Of a stretch of 10,350 bases of DNA, positions 1 to 6,377 are shown piece by piece. The position numbers and the translations under genes are program-made. The stretch spans positions 1 through 10,350 of the forward strand of contig JALOOY010000015.1 of assembly GCA_025454185.1 (NCBI GenBank). Reading direction: 5' to 3'. Within the stretch, counting starts at the first letter, position 1. Each line of letters begins with the position of its first letter. The notes beneath the pieces are model-generated. The model was not told the DNA's origin and ran no database searches. It saw only the letters and a program-made list of their open reading frames with translations. The DNA comes from Thermodesulfobacteriota bacterium. Lineage in GTDB: Bacteria; Desulfobacterota; RBG-13-43-22.

Positions 1-892
1 GATGGGGCAGGGCGATCGACCAGGCATGGAGAAAATGCCGCCCTTCGGGCAGTCCTGGAAAAAGATCGTCCGCCGGCCCGTACAGGCGGTCCCCGATGAC
101 AGGGTGACCGCGGCCGGCTAGGTGGACCCGAATCTGGTGCGTGACGCCCGTGATCAACTCCGCCTCGATTAAAGATACCCCCGGCCACTGCCGGCGGGAA
201 CGGATGCGGGTTTCGGCCCGATAAACCCTGCCCCGGTGCCGCGGGTCTGGGTCCGAAAGGCCGGTCATTTTTTTTCTGTCCCCGGGGTGATGGGCCAGGG
301 GGACGGTGATGATTTCCTCCCCTAAGACTACTCCCCGGACCAAGGCCAGATATTTTTTTTCCCAGCGGCGACGGGCCAGGTCTTGCTGGAGCCGGGCCCG
401 GGCTTCGGCGTTCCGGGCCGCCACCAGGAGGCCGGAAGTGCCCGTATCCAGCCTGTGGACCAGTCCGGCTTCCAGCGCCTGGGGTCCCCGTCCTCCCAAT
501 TCCGGGAACCGGGCTGTCAGTCCGTTGGCCAGGGTCCCTTTTTCCCAGGGCCGGTGGGGATGGCTGGGAATCAATCCGGGTTTATCGACGATGAGGAGGT
601 CCGGGTCTTCATACACCAGGCCAAAGGGGACGTCCGGGTCGGCCAGAGGCAGGTCCTCCCAATGGCCCGGCAGGTCTATGGTAATCCGGTCGCCGTCCTG
701 GATCCGGTCCCCTTTGGCGGCAACCCGAAGATTGCGTCGAATTTTCCCGGCCGAAAAAAGTTCCTGCAGGGAGCGTCGGGACAACGCCGGAAGACGGACA
801 TGCAGGAAGCGGTCCAGCCGTCTTTGATCCGGGGCGACCCGCGGAACAAGCCATTCCCGCACAGTCCCGTTCCGGTTGAAATGGTCCTTCAT
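1..892 (-). CDS. RluA/RluD-family 23S rRNA pseudouridine synthase, partial (3' end beyond left edge)
   Basis: The minus-strand frame is open from an ATG at 890-892 to the left edge, giving about 297 residues. Residues ~22-74 resemble an S4 RNA-binding domain (RLDRFL...LSRRSLQELFSAGKIRRN). The catalytic domain follows: DKPGLIPSHP, then HRLDTGTSGLLV with the catalytic aspartate at about D149. Near the end come THQIRVHLAGRGHPVIGD and LYG, the conserved RluA-family C-terminal block. Members convert specific uridines of 23S rRNA (or tRNA) to pseudouridine. The S4-plus-catalytic layout is like RluD/RluC, but the target cannot be assigned from sequence alone, so no symbol is given. The motif FLHAW near the edge suggests only a few tens of residues are missing. 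An in-frame TAA lies four codons upstream of the ATG, so the start cannot be much earlier. No Shine-Dalgarno sequence precedes it. The gene is divergent from the PP2C gene. Confidence 0.9.
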   Translation of the reverse strand, partial: MKDHFNRNGTVREWLVPRVAPDQRRLDRFLHVRLPALSRRSLQELFSAGKIRRNLRVAAKGDRIQDGDRITIDLPGHWEDLPLADPDVPFGLVYEDPDLLIVDKPGLIPSHPHRPWEKGTLANGLTARFPELGGRGPQALEAGLVHRLDTGTSGLLVAARNAEARARLQQDLARRRWEKKYLALVRGVVLGEEIITVPLAHHPGDRKKMTGLSDPDPRHRGRVYRAETRIRSRRQWPGVSLIEAELITGVTHQIRVHLAGRGHPVIGDRLYGPADDLFPGLPEGRHFLHAWSIALPH

Positions 893-899
893 AAAAAAT

Positions 900-928
900 A
901 TCTTAGCAAAAAATCAGCAAAAGGCCAA
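900..928 (-). promoter_or_regulatory. Candidate promoter for the pseudouridine synthase, near-leaderless
   Basis: On the minus strand a weak -35 TTGGCC (923-928) is followed after 17 bases by TAAGAT (900-905). TAAGAT is preceded by TGC, as in an extended -10. The expected transcription start is around 893, within a few bases of the ATG at 890-892. The mRNA may therefore have little or no leader, which agrees with the missing Shine-Dalgarno sequence. Each element matches the consensus only moderately, so this is an inference. Confidence 0.35.
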
Positions 929-947
929 GAGCGAGGGCAGGTCAAGA

Positions 948-976
948 TTGACAAAGCAGGGATATTAATATAAATT
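948..976 (+). promoter_or_regulatory. Candidate sigma70 promoter for the PP2C-mutarotase pair
   Basis: A perfect TTGACA (948-953) lies upstream of an AT-rich run with TATAAA at 969-974 (15-base spacer) or TAAATT at 971-976 (17-base spacer). A start near 980-985 would give a leader of about 25 bases. That leader contains the ribosome binding site AAGGTG (995-1000), seven bases before the ATG at 1008. Confidence 0.45.
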
Positions 977-1007
977 TCGGATATTATTTCCTATAAGGTG
1001 CAGCCGA

Positions 1008-1715
1008 ATGGACGTTTTTTCAATTACCCACAAAGGCCTCAAGAGGGCCGATAATCAGGATCGTTTTTTGGTACGACCGTATGACCAGGGTGCCTGGCTC
1101 CTGGCCGTGGCCGACGGCATGGGCGGCGAGGCCGCCGGGGATCAAGCCGCCCAATGTGCCATCGATCGTCTCCGGGATTTCCACCCGGGCGCGGAAGCTC
1201 CTGTAGCCCAGTTGCTGACCCTTTATAAACTGGCGTCCACCGATATTTATGAACGGGTCCGGAAAGACAACAACCTGTCGGGCATGGGGACCACCCTGAC
1301 GGCGGCCTATGTCAACGGGGAGACGATTCACTGGACCCACGTAGGCGACAGCCGGATATATCTGTTAACCGGTGGCGAACTGCAACGGATTACCTGGGAT
1401 CATACCCTGCCGGATACGCTGCTGAAAGAGGGAGACATCACCCCGGAAGAGGCCCGCAATCACCCGGCGCAGAACATGCTGCTGCAGTGTGTTGGCTGCG
1501 GAAGGTTCAAAGCCAGCACGGGGGCTCTGAAAAGAAGAAAAGGGGACCTGCTGCTCCTGTCCAGCGACGGGCTTCATCACGAGGTGCCGGAAGGGGTGAT
1601 CAGGGAACTGTTAGGTAAACAGGGCAGTCTGGAGGAGCGGCTGCAGGCCCTGATTCAGGCCGCTTTGGAGGCCGGAGGGCGGGACAATATTACCGTCGTC
1701 GGGGCCCTGCTCTGA
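1008..1715 (+). CDS. PP2C-family serine/threonine protein phosphatase
   Basis: The product is a 235-residue, single-domain, soluble PP2C (PPM) phosphatase, the usual size for bacterial stand-alone members such as PrpC/Stp. It removes phosphate from Ser/Thr in proteins using two metal ions. Visible motifs in order are DNQDRFLV (15-22), VADGMGGEAAGD (34-45) with the metal-binding Asp36-Gly37, MGTTLTAAYV (93-102), HVGDSRIYLL (111-120), LLLLSSDGLHHEV (181-193) with Asp187, and GGRDNITVVGALL (223-235) with Asp226. The metal-binding aspartates are all present, so it should be active. No signal peptide or membrane segment is seen. The ribosome binding site AAGGTG sits seven bases before the ATG. Its stop codon overlaps the ribosome binding site of the mutarotase gene, so the two are probably co-transcribed. 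The partner kinase usually encoded nearby is not in this window. Confidence 0.92.
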   Translation: MDVFSITHKGLKRADNQDRFLVRPYDQGAWLLAVADGMGGEAAGDQAAQCAIDRLRDFHPGAEAPVAQLLTLYKLASTDIYERVRKDNNLSGMGTTLTAAYVNGETIHWTHVGDSRIYLLTGGELQRITWDHTLPDTLLKEGDITPEEARNHPAQNMLLQCVGCGRFKASTGALKRRKGDLLLLSSDGLHHEVPEGVIRELLGKQGSLEERLQALIQAALEAGGRDNITVVGALL

Positions 1716-1726
1716 GGAACTCCATT

Positions 1727-2644
1727 ATGGTAAGCGCAGGTGTCTATATACCTTTGCGGCAGGGTGCAGAGGCCCGGGCCATAATCGCCCCGGCCCGGGG
1801 GGGGTGGCTCCTCGGTTATGCCCGCCTTTTCGCCGGGCGGTCCTGGGAGGAGGCCCTGTACTGGTCCCCGGAGGTGGTGGACCGTTATCCGCAAGACATG
1901 TATGCCGGCAACCCGATCCTGTTTCCGCTGGTCAGCAAAAACCGGGTAGGGGATCGGGAGCACGCCTACCGCTGGGGAGACCGGATTTATGACCTGCCCC
2001 AGCACGGATTCGCCCGCCGGAAACCCTGGCAGGTGGTTCGGCAGGGGCCTGAGGCCCTGGAAATGGAGTTGACGGACGACGGAGATACGCGAGCCCGTTA
2101 CCCGTTTCCTTTTCGTTGCCGCCTGACCTACCGCCTGGAGAAGGGACGTCTCCATTGGCGTCAACGGGTGGAGAACCCCGGCCCCGGTCCGCTGCCTTTC
2201 AGTGCCGGGTTCCATCCCTATTTCTTCATTCCCCTGACCCGCGAAGGTTTGCGGGTAGAAAGCCGGATCCATCTGCCGGCCTGCCGGTCAGTCGCCCCCC
2301 CGGGCTTTGGGGAGGGCGGCCAAAAGAACGACCAGGCGCCCCGGGAGTTGGGGGTGAACGATCCGTTCACCGGGACCTTGTTTTTTACGGATCTGGAAAA
2401 ACGGGAAGTGGCGTTGATGGATCCCCTCCGCCGGCTCGTGGTCCGCTTGAATTGGGAAGGGGCCCCCGCCTATCGCTACCTGGCCCTCTGGACCCGATCC
2501 CCGGAAGCCCCTTTTTTCTGCATGGAACCCTGGACGGCCCTGCCCAATTCCTTTACCACCAAGGAAGATTTGATCATTCTGGAGCCGGGGGAGGTTTTTC
2601 AGGCCGCCTTCTGGCTGGATATGGAAGAGCTAGCAGAAATATAA
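1727..2644 (+). CDS. Aldose 1-epimerase-like (galactose mutarotase family) protein
   Basis: The product is a 305-residue protein of the galactose mutarotase fold. The family interconverts alpha and beta anomers of aldoses or, in the YeaD branch, of hexose 6-phosphates. Landmarks are GNPILFPLVS (61-70), PQHGFAR (91-97) with His93, GFHPYFF (161-167) with His163, MEPWTALPNS (266-275), and LEPGEVFQ (285-292) with Glu289 as the likely general base. His93, His163 and Glu289 match the catalytic His/His/Glu set of the family. The region around 184-210 is rich in Pro/Gly and looks like a surface loop. The ATG at 1727 is eight bases after GAGGA (1714-1718), which overlaps the PP2C stop codon. The two genes are therefore probably translationally coupled. 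The exact sugar substrate is not evident. An AT-only palindrome begins about 18 bases after its stop codon. Confidence 0.85.
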   Translation: MVSAGVYIPLRQGAEARAIIAPARGGWLLGYARLFAGRSWEEALYWSPEVVDRYPQDMYAGNPILFPLVSKNRVGDREHAYRWGDRIYDLPQHGFARRKPWQVVRQGPEALEMELTDDGDTRARYPFPFRCRLTYRLEKGRLHWRQRVENPGPGPLPFSAGFHPYFFIPLTREGLRVESRIHLPACRSVAPPGFGEGGQKNDQAPRELGVNDPFTGTLFFTDLEKREVALMDPLRRLVVRLNWEGAPAYRYLALWTRSPEAPFFCMEPWTALPNSFTTKEDLIILEPGEVFQAAFWLDMEELAEI

Positions 2645-2662
2645 AACTCAAAGACAACAATT

Positions 2663-2697
2663 AATAATTAACAATTAATTGTCAATTGTTAATTATT
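2663..2697. repeat. AT-rich palindrome, copy 1
   Basis: A 14-base arm (2663-2676) pairs perfectly with 2684-2697 around a 7-base loop. The arms are almost purely A/T inside a GC-rich region. The right arm, AATTGTTAATTATT, recurs exactly at 5855-5868 in copy 2 behind ligA. It lies about 18 bases after the mutarotase stop and 15 bases before the ATG of the next gene. No T-run follows, so it is not a classical intrinsic terminator. Confidence 0.8.
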
Positions 2698-2712
2698 GTC
2701 CCTTACCAGTCT

Positions 2713-3768
2713 ATGAATCACAATTCTGATTTTTTTGACGATCCCTGGGAAGTACTGGCTCTGGATATCGGCGGAGGCACGCAGGACCTGCTGCTCTGGT
2801 CTCCGGAACGCTCCATGGAAAATTCGGTGCAGTGCGTCCTGCCCTCGCCGACGGTCATGGTGGGGCGGCGGATCGCTGCCGCCACCCGCCGGGGAGTGCC
2901 GATTTTTTTGCGGGGGAGCGTCATGGGCGGGGGGGCCTCCTCCCGGGCCATCAGACGCCATTTGCAGCAGGGATTACGGGTCTACGCGGAACCCGGCGCG
3001 GCTGCGACCCTGCACGACAATCCGGACTATGTACGGGAGAGCGGGGTGGTAATTACCGCTGAGGCCCCCCCAGAGGCCTTGGAAATCTCACTTTCTGATT
3101 TTCAGGAAAAGGCCTTGCAGGCCTTGTTCGAGTCTTTCGAACTGACCCCGCCCCGCCAGTACCTGATAGCCGTTCAGGACCATGGTTTTTCGCCGGTGGA
3201 AAGCAATAGAAAATTCCGTTTCCGTCACTGGGAGCAATTCCTGACGAGCGGGGCGGCGCTGGAAAGCCTCCTCTATCGCCGGGTCCCGGATTATTTGACC
3301 CGGATGCGGGCGGTCCAGCAAGCCTGTCCGGGGGCCCTGCTGATGGATACGGGTGCGGCGGCCGTGTTGGGCGCCCTGGAGGACGACCGCCTGTCGGAAA
3401 TCCCGGAGCGTCTGCTGGTGGTCAACATCGGCAATGAACACACCCTGGGGGCCTGGCTGGTGGAGGGGGTGTTGCAGGGTATCTACGAACAGCACACCGG
3501 GGTTATAACCCCCGAGAAACTCCTCGCGGACCTGGGCCGTTTTATCGCCGGGAAGATTTCCAATGAACAGGTTTTTGCGGATCACGGCCACGGCTGTCTC
3601 AACCTGGCCCCCTCACGGCAGGGATCACGACCTCCCCTATGGGTGACCGGCCCCCGGCGGGCCCTGCTGGCCGGCGCTGCGGTCCATATGGCCGCGCCCT
3701 ACGGGAACATGATGCTTTCCGGTTGTTTCGGCCTGCTGCGGGCCCATCGTTATGTAAACGGAAAATGA
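2713..3768 (+). CDS. DUF1786-type uncharacterised protein with actin-like ATPase (ASKHA) signature
   Basis: From the ATG at 2713 the product is 351 residues, soluble, with no signal peptide or membrane span. It opens with LALDIGGGTQDLLL (15-28), a phosphate-1-type loop of the actin/Hsp70/sugar kinase superfamily. It continues with an ENSVQCVLPSPT segment, GSVMGGGASSRAI, LLMDTGAAAVLGAL, a second Gly-containing strand LLVVNIGNEHTLGAWL, and GNMMLSGCFGLL near the C terminus. This pattern matches my memory of DUF1786 (PF08735). That family is sometimes labelled 'putative pyruvate formate-lyase activating enzyme', but I see no radical-SAM CxxxCxxC motif to support the label. A TTG at 2686 would extend the frame by nine residues, but it lies inside the palindrome and has no ribosome binding site, so I prefer the ATG. 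That ATG has no clear Shine-Dalgarno sequence either. The function is unknown. Confidence 0.7.
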   Translation: MNHNSDFFDDPWEVLALDIGGGTQDLLLWSPERSMENSVQCVLPSPTVMVGRRIAAATRRGVPIFLRGSVMGGGASSRAIRRHLQQGLRVYAEPGAAATLHDNPDYVRESGVVITAEAPPEALEISLSDFQEKALQALFESFELTPPRQYLIAVQDHGFSPVESNRKFRFRHWEQFLTSGAALESLLYRRVPDYLTRMRAVQQACPGALLMDTGAAAVLGALEDDRLSEIPERLLVVNIGNEHTLGAWLVEGVLQGIYEQHTGVITPEKLLADLGRFIAGKISNEQVFADHGHGCLNLAPSRQGSRPPLWVTGPRRALLAGAAVHMAAPYGNMMLSGCFGLLRAHRYVNGK

Positions 3769-3811
3769 TCCTTTTGAACTTCATTCCAGACCCAGTATCG
3801 ATGGACGATAG

Positions 3812-5845
3812 ATGGATCCCCAGGTAATCCGGCGGATCGAAGAACTCCGCCGGCAACTCCGCCACCACAATTACCGCTACTACGTGCTGGACGACCCGGA
3901 GATCTCCGACGCCCAGTACGACCGGTTGTTGCGGGAACTGGAAGACCTGGAGGCCCGGCATCCGGAACTGATTACCCCGGATTCGCCGACCCAGCGTGTA
4001 GGCGCCCGACCCCTGGAAAAATTCGAGACCCTGGCCCATACGGTGCCCATGCTAAGCCTGGAAAACGGCTTCAGCCGGGAGGAAGTGTTTGAATTCGAGG
4101 CCCGGCTCAAACGCTTTCTCAAACGGGACCTCTTGATCGAATATACCGTGGAGCCCAAGATGGACGGGCTGGCCGTAGAATTGATCTATGAGAACGGGCA
4201 ACTGATTCGGTCGGCCACCCGGGGAGACGGGTACGCCGGGGAGGACGTGACCCAAAATATCCGCACGATCCGGGCCATCCCTTTGCGTCTGTCGGCGGAA
4301 GCGGGGACCCCCTCTCGCTTGGAGGTGCGGGGCGAGGTCTACCTGCGCCTGAAGGATTTCCGGGAATTGAACCGCCGCCGGGAAGCGTCCGGCGGACCGG
4401 CCTTCGCCAACCCCCGCAACGCTGCCGCCGGTTCTTTGCGCCAGTTGGACTCCCGCCTGACGGCCCAGCGGCCCCTGTTTTTCTTTGCCTATGGCATCGG
4501 AGATCGGGCCGGGCTGACCCTGGGCAGCCAATGGGCCGTGCTGCAAGACCTAGGTCATTGGGGACTCCCGGTCAATCCATTCATCAAAACCGTACAGGGC
4601 ATAGAGGCCTGCTGGGATTATTGCCGGGAAATGGAAGACCGGCGTCCTGGATTGCCCTATGAAATCGACGGGGTGGTCATCAAGGTCAACGACTGGGACC
4701 TGCAGGATGAGCTGGGCATCAAGTCCCGGAGCCCCCGCTGGGCCCTGGCCTTTAAATTCCAACCCTCCCAGGAAAACACCCGGGTCCTGAAGATCGAGGT
4801 ACAGGTGGGGCGAACGGGGACCTTGACCCCCGTAGCCTACCTGGAACCCGTCCAGGTGGGTGGGGTGGAGGTGAGCCGGGCCACGCTGCACAACCAGGAT
4901 GAAATCGAGCGCAAGGATATTCGCATCGGCGATACGGTCATCGTCCAAAGGGCCGGCGACGTCATCCCCGAGGTGGTCAAGGTGGTCGCTTCCCTGCGCA
5001 CCGGCCGGGAGCGTCCCTTTCAGATGCCGGACCACTGCCCGGTCTGCCGGTCCCCGGTGGTCCGGCTGCCCGGAGAGGCGGCCCACCGCTGCAACAATCC
5101 CAACTGCCCGGCCCAGATCAAGGAAAGCATTCGTCATTTCGCTTCCCAAGGGGCCATGGATGTCGACGGATTGGGGGAGAAACTGGTCAACCAACTGGTG
5201 GATAAAGGCCTGATCCGGGATTACGGCGATCTTTACGCCCTGACCAGGGAGATCCTGGTCCCCCTGGAGCGGCTGGCGGAAAAATCGGCCGATAACCTCC
5301 TGGCGGCCCTGGAAAAGAGTAAAAAAACCAGCCTGGCCCGTTTCCTCTTTGCCCTGGGGATACGCTTCGTGGGGGAGCACGTGGCCGCTGTACTGGCCGG
5401 TCATTTTGGCAATCTGGAGGCCCTGGCTGCAGCCTCGGAGGAAGACCTTTTGGCGGTGAAAGAGGTGGGGCCCCAGGTGGCCGGGAGTGTGCGCAGTTTC
5501 TTCGCCACTCCGGAAAACCGGCGGGTAATCGAGAAACTCCGGAACAGCGGCGTGCAATGGCGGGAAGGAAAGAGCGTCCCGCGGACCCTCAAATTCTCCG
5601 GGAAAACCTTCGTATTGACCGGCAGACTGACCCGCTTCACCCGGGAAGAGGCCAAGGAACAGATCCTGGCCCTGGGAGGAAAAGTCGCCGGTGCGGTGAG
5701 CGCCAGGACCGACTTCCTGGTGGCGGGGGAGGATCCGGGGTCAAAATGGGAGAATGCACGGGAATTAGGGGTCAGGGTAATAGGCGAGGAGGATTTTGCG
5801 GGGATGTTGGCAGCAGAAAGGGAACCCAAAAGCAATAATGAATAA
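3812..5845 (+). CDS. ligA: NAD+-dependent DNA ligase LigA
   Basis: The product is 677 residues, the normal length for bacterial LigA. It seals DNA nicks in replication and repair by forming an adenylated lysine from NAD+. Domains in order are the Ia NAD-binding helices (about 1-70, with HHNYRYYVLDDPEISDAQYD); the adenylation domain with the KxDG motif VEPKMDG (Lys116 as nucleophile), RGDG (137-140) and EIDGVVIKV (284-292); and an OB fold (~318-400, VGRTGTLTPVA). Then come a Cys4 zinc finger (C409, C412, C427, C432), helix-hairpin-helix repeats (~440-580) and a C-terminal BRCT domain (~590-668). All key residues are present. The start ATG lies 43 bases after the DUF1786 stop with no strong ribosome binding site. 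The last two residues and the TAA stop fall in or at the edge of the AT-rich palindrome copy 2. Confidence 0.98.
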   Translation: MDPQVIRRIEELRRQLRHHNYRYYVLDDPEISDAQYDRLLRELEDLEARHPELITPDSPTQRVGARPLEKFETLAHTVPMLSLENGFSREEVFEFEARLKRFLKRDLLIEYTVEPKMDGLAVELIYENGQLIRSATRGDGYAGEDVTQNIRTIRAIPLRLSAEAGTPSRLEVRGEVYLRLKDFRELNRRREASGGPAFANPRNAAAGSLRQLDSRLTAQRPLFFFAYGIGDRAGLTLGSQWAVLQDLGHWGLPVNPFIKTVQGIEACWDYCREMEDRRPGLPYEIDGVVIKVNDWDLQDELGIKSRSPRWALAFKFQPSQENTRVLKIEVQVGRTGTLTPVAYLEPVQVGGVEVSRATLHNQDEIERKDIRIGDTVIVQRAGDVIPEVVKVVASLRTGRERPFQMPDHCPVCRSPVVRLPGEAAHRCNNPNCPAQIKESIRHFASQGAMDVDGLGEKLVNQLVDKGLIRDYGDLYALTREILVPLERLAEKSADNLLAALEKSKKTSLARFLFALGIRFVGEHVAAVLAGHFGNLEALAAASEEDLLAVKEVGPQVAGSVRSFFATPENRRVIEKLRNSGVQWREGKSVPRTLKFSGKTFVLTGRLTRFTREEAKEQILALGGKVAGAVSARTDFLVAGEDPGSKWENARELGVRVIGEEDFAGMLAAEREPKSNNE

Positions 5846-5876
5846 TTGATAATTAATTGTTAATTATTAACAATTG
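5841..5876. repeat. AT-rich palindrome, copy 2
   Basis: This is a second AT-only inverted repeat. One fold pairs 5841-5852 with 5857-5868, using two G-T pairs. A competing fold pairs 5855-5863 with 5867-5875, nine perfect pairs around a 3-base loop. It shares a 14-base word (5855-5868) with copy 1 at 2684-2697. It overlaps the end of ligA, whose TAA stop (5843-5845) is inside it. Confidence 0.75.
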
Positions 5877-5883
5877 CTTTTTT
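5855..5883 (+). terminator. Possible weak intrinsic terminator of ligA
   Basis: The 9-bp A/T stem (5855-5863 with 5867-5875) is followed after two bases by a run of T (5878-5883). The geometry is that of an intrinsic terminator. The stem has only one G-C pair, so its strength is doubtful. It may instead be just part of the palindrome repeat. Confidence 0.3.
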
Positions 5884-5905
5884 AAGTGGTTTTTAGGAAG
5901 GGGAA

Positions 5906-6190
5906 ATTTGGGATAAGATATCCGCACACGTCATTGTCCGGGGCCGGGTGCAGGGAGTTTACTTCCGGGCCTATACGCGGGATCAGGCCCGGCTGCTGGG
6001 CCTGACCGGCTGGGTCATGAATCGCCGGGACGGGTCGGTGGAGGCTTTTTTCGAGGGTGAAAAATCCCGGGTGGAAGACATGGTGGACTGGTGCCGTCAG
6101 GGCCCGCCGACCGCCCACGTGGATCACGTGGAGTTGCACCTGGGAGAATTCCGGGGAGAAGGAGATTCTTTTGAGGTCCGTTATGGTTAG
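5906..6190 (+). CDS. acyP: Acylphosphatase, probable non-canonical AUU start
   Basis: Acylphosphatases hydrolyse carboxyl-phosphate bonds such as acetyl phosphate, and are small ferredoxin-like proteins of 90-100 residues. Counting from ATT at 5906 the product has 94 residues. The first strand reads HVIVRGR (8-14), followed by VQGVYFRAYTR (15-25) with the phosphate-binding Arg21, and GWVMNRRDGSVEAFFEG with the catalytic Asn39. The frame is open back to a TAG at 5894-5896. Between that stop and the conserved first strand there is no in-frame ATG, GTG or TTG. The nearest standard start, GTG at 5948, would remove the first beta-strand. ATT at 5906 follows AGGA (5895-5898) by seven bases and restores the family length. 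ATA at 5918 is an alternative. The identity is secure but the start is an inference. Confidence 0.85.
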   Translation: MWDKISAHVIVRGRVQGVYFRAYTRDQARLLGLTGWVMNRRDGSVEAFFEGEKSRVEDMVDWCRQGPPTAHVDHVELHLGEFRGEGDSFEVRYG

Positions 6191-6245
6191 CTTCTTACCG
6201 CCATTTCTCTGAGAATTTCTCTCCAACAATGGCGGTAAGAAGCTA
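6188..6245 (+). promoter_or_regulatory. 18-bp perfect hairpin at the acyP stop codon
   Basis: Bases 6188-6205 are perfectly complementary to 6228-6245, giving 18 pairs around a 22-base loop (6206-6227). The stem includes a GC-rich block, ACCGCC with GGCGGT. The acyP TAG stop forms its first three positions. No T-run follows on either strand, so it is not a textbook terminator. It could protect the 3' end of the acyP mRNA or mark the boundary between acyP and thrS. The loop contains ATTTCTCT twice, separated by GAGA. Confidence 0.75.
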
Positions 6246-6310
6246 TAAATTAAAAACAATGTTTTATTACGATTTTAAATCCCTGGTTTTATTTCCAATA
6301 TTTACTTGAC

Positions 6311-6339
6311 TTGACTTCCCGGTTTTAGTAATTTATAAG
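6311..6339 (+). promoter_or_regulatory. Strong sigma70-like promoter of thrS
   Basis: TTGACT (6311-6316) and TATAAG (6334-6339) are separated by exactly 17 bases, and each matches five of six consensus positions. A second overlapping TTGACT lies at 6306-6311. Transcription would start near 6346, leaving a leader of about 32 bases. That is too short for a T-box riboswitch. The rest of 6246-6310 is AT-rich with no gene. Confidence 0.7.
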
Positions 6340-6377
6340 TTTATTTTTACAGTCCCAGAAGAGGGCAGGACGTTTAA

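Noticed and set aside
306..973. Plus-strand open frames across 306-973
   Set aside because: They are antisense to the pseudouridine synthase, whose motifs are unmistakable on the minus strand.
2686..2712. TTG at 2686 as start of the DUF1786 gene
   Set aside because: It lies inside the palindrome, has no ribosome binding site, and adds residues with no family resemblance. The ATG at 2713 is more plausible.
4550..5557. Long open frame antisense to ligA (335 codons)
   Set aside because: It overlaps a fully supported ligA. High GC content at third positions produces long antisense frames, and its translation matches no family I recognise.
6246..6377. T-box riboswitch upstream of thrS
   Set aside because: The predicted leader is only about 32 bases and lacks specifier-loop or T-box antiterminator elements.
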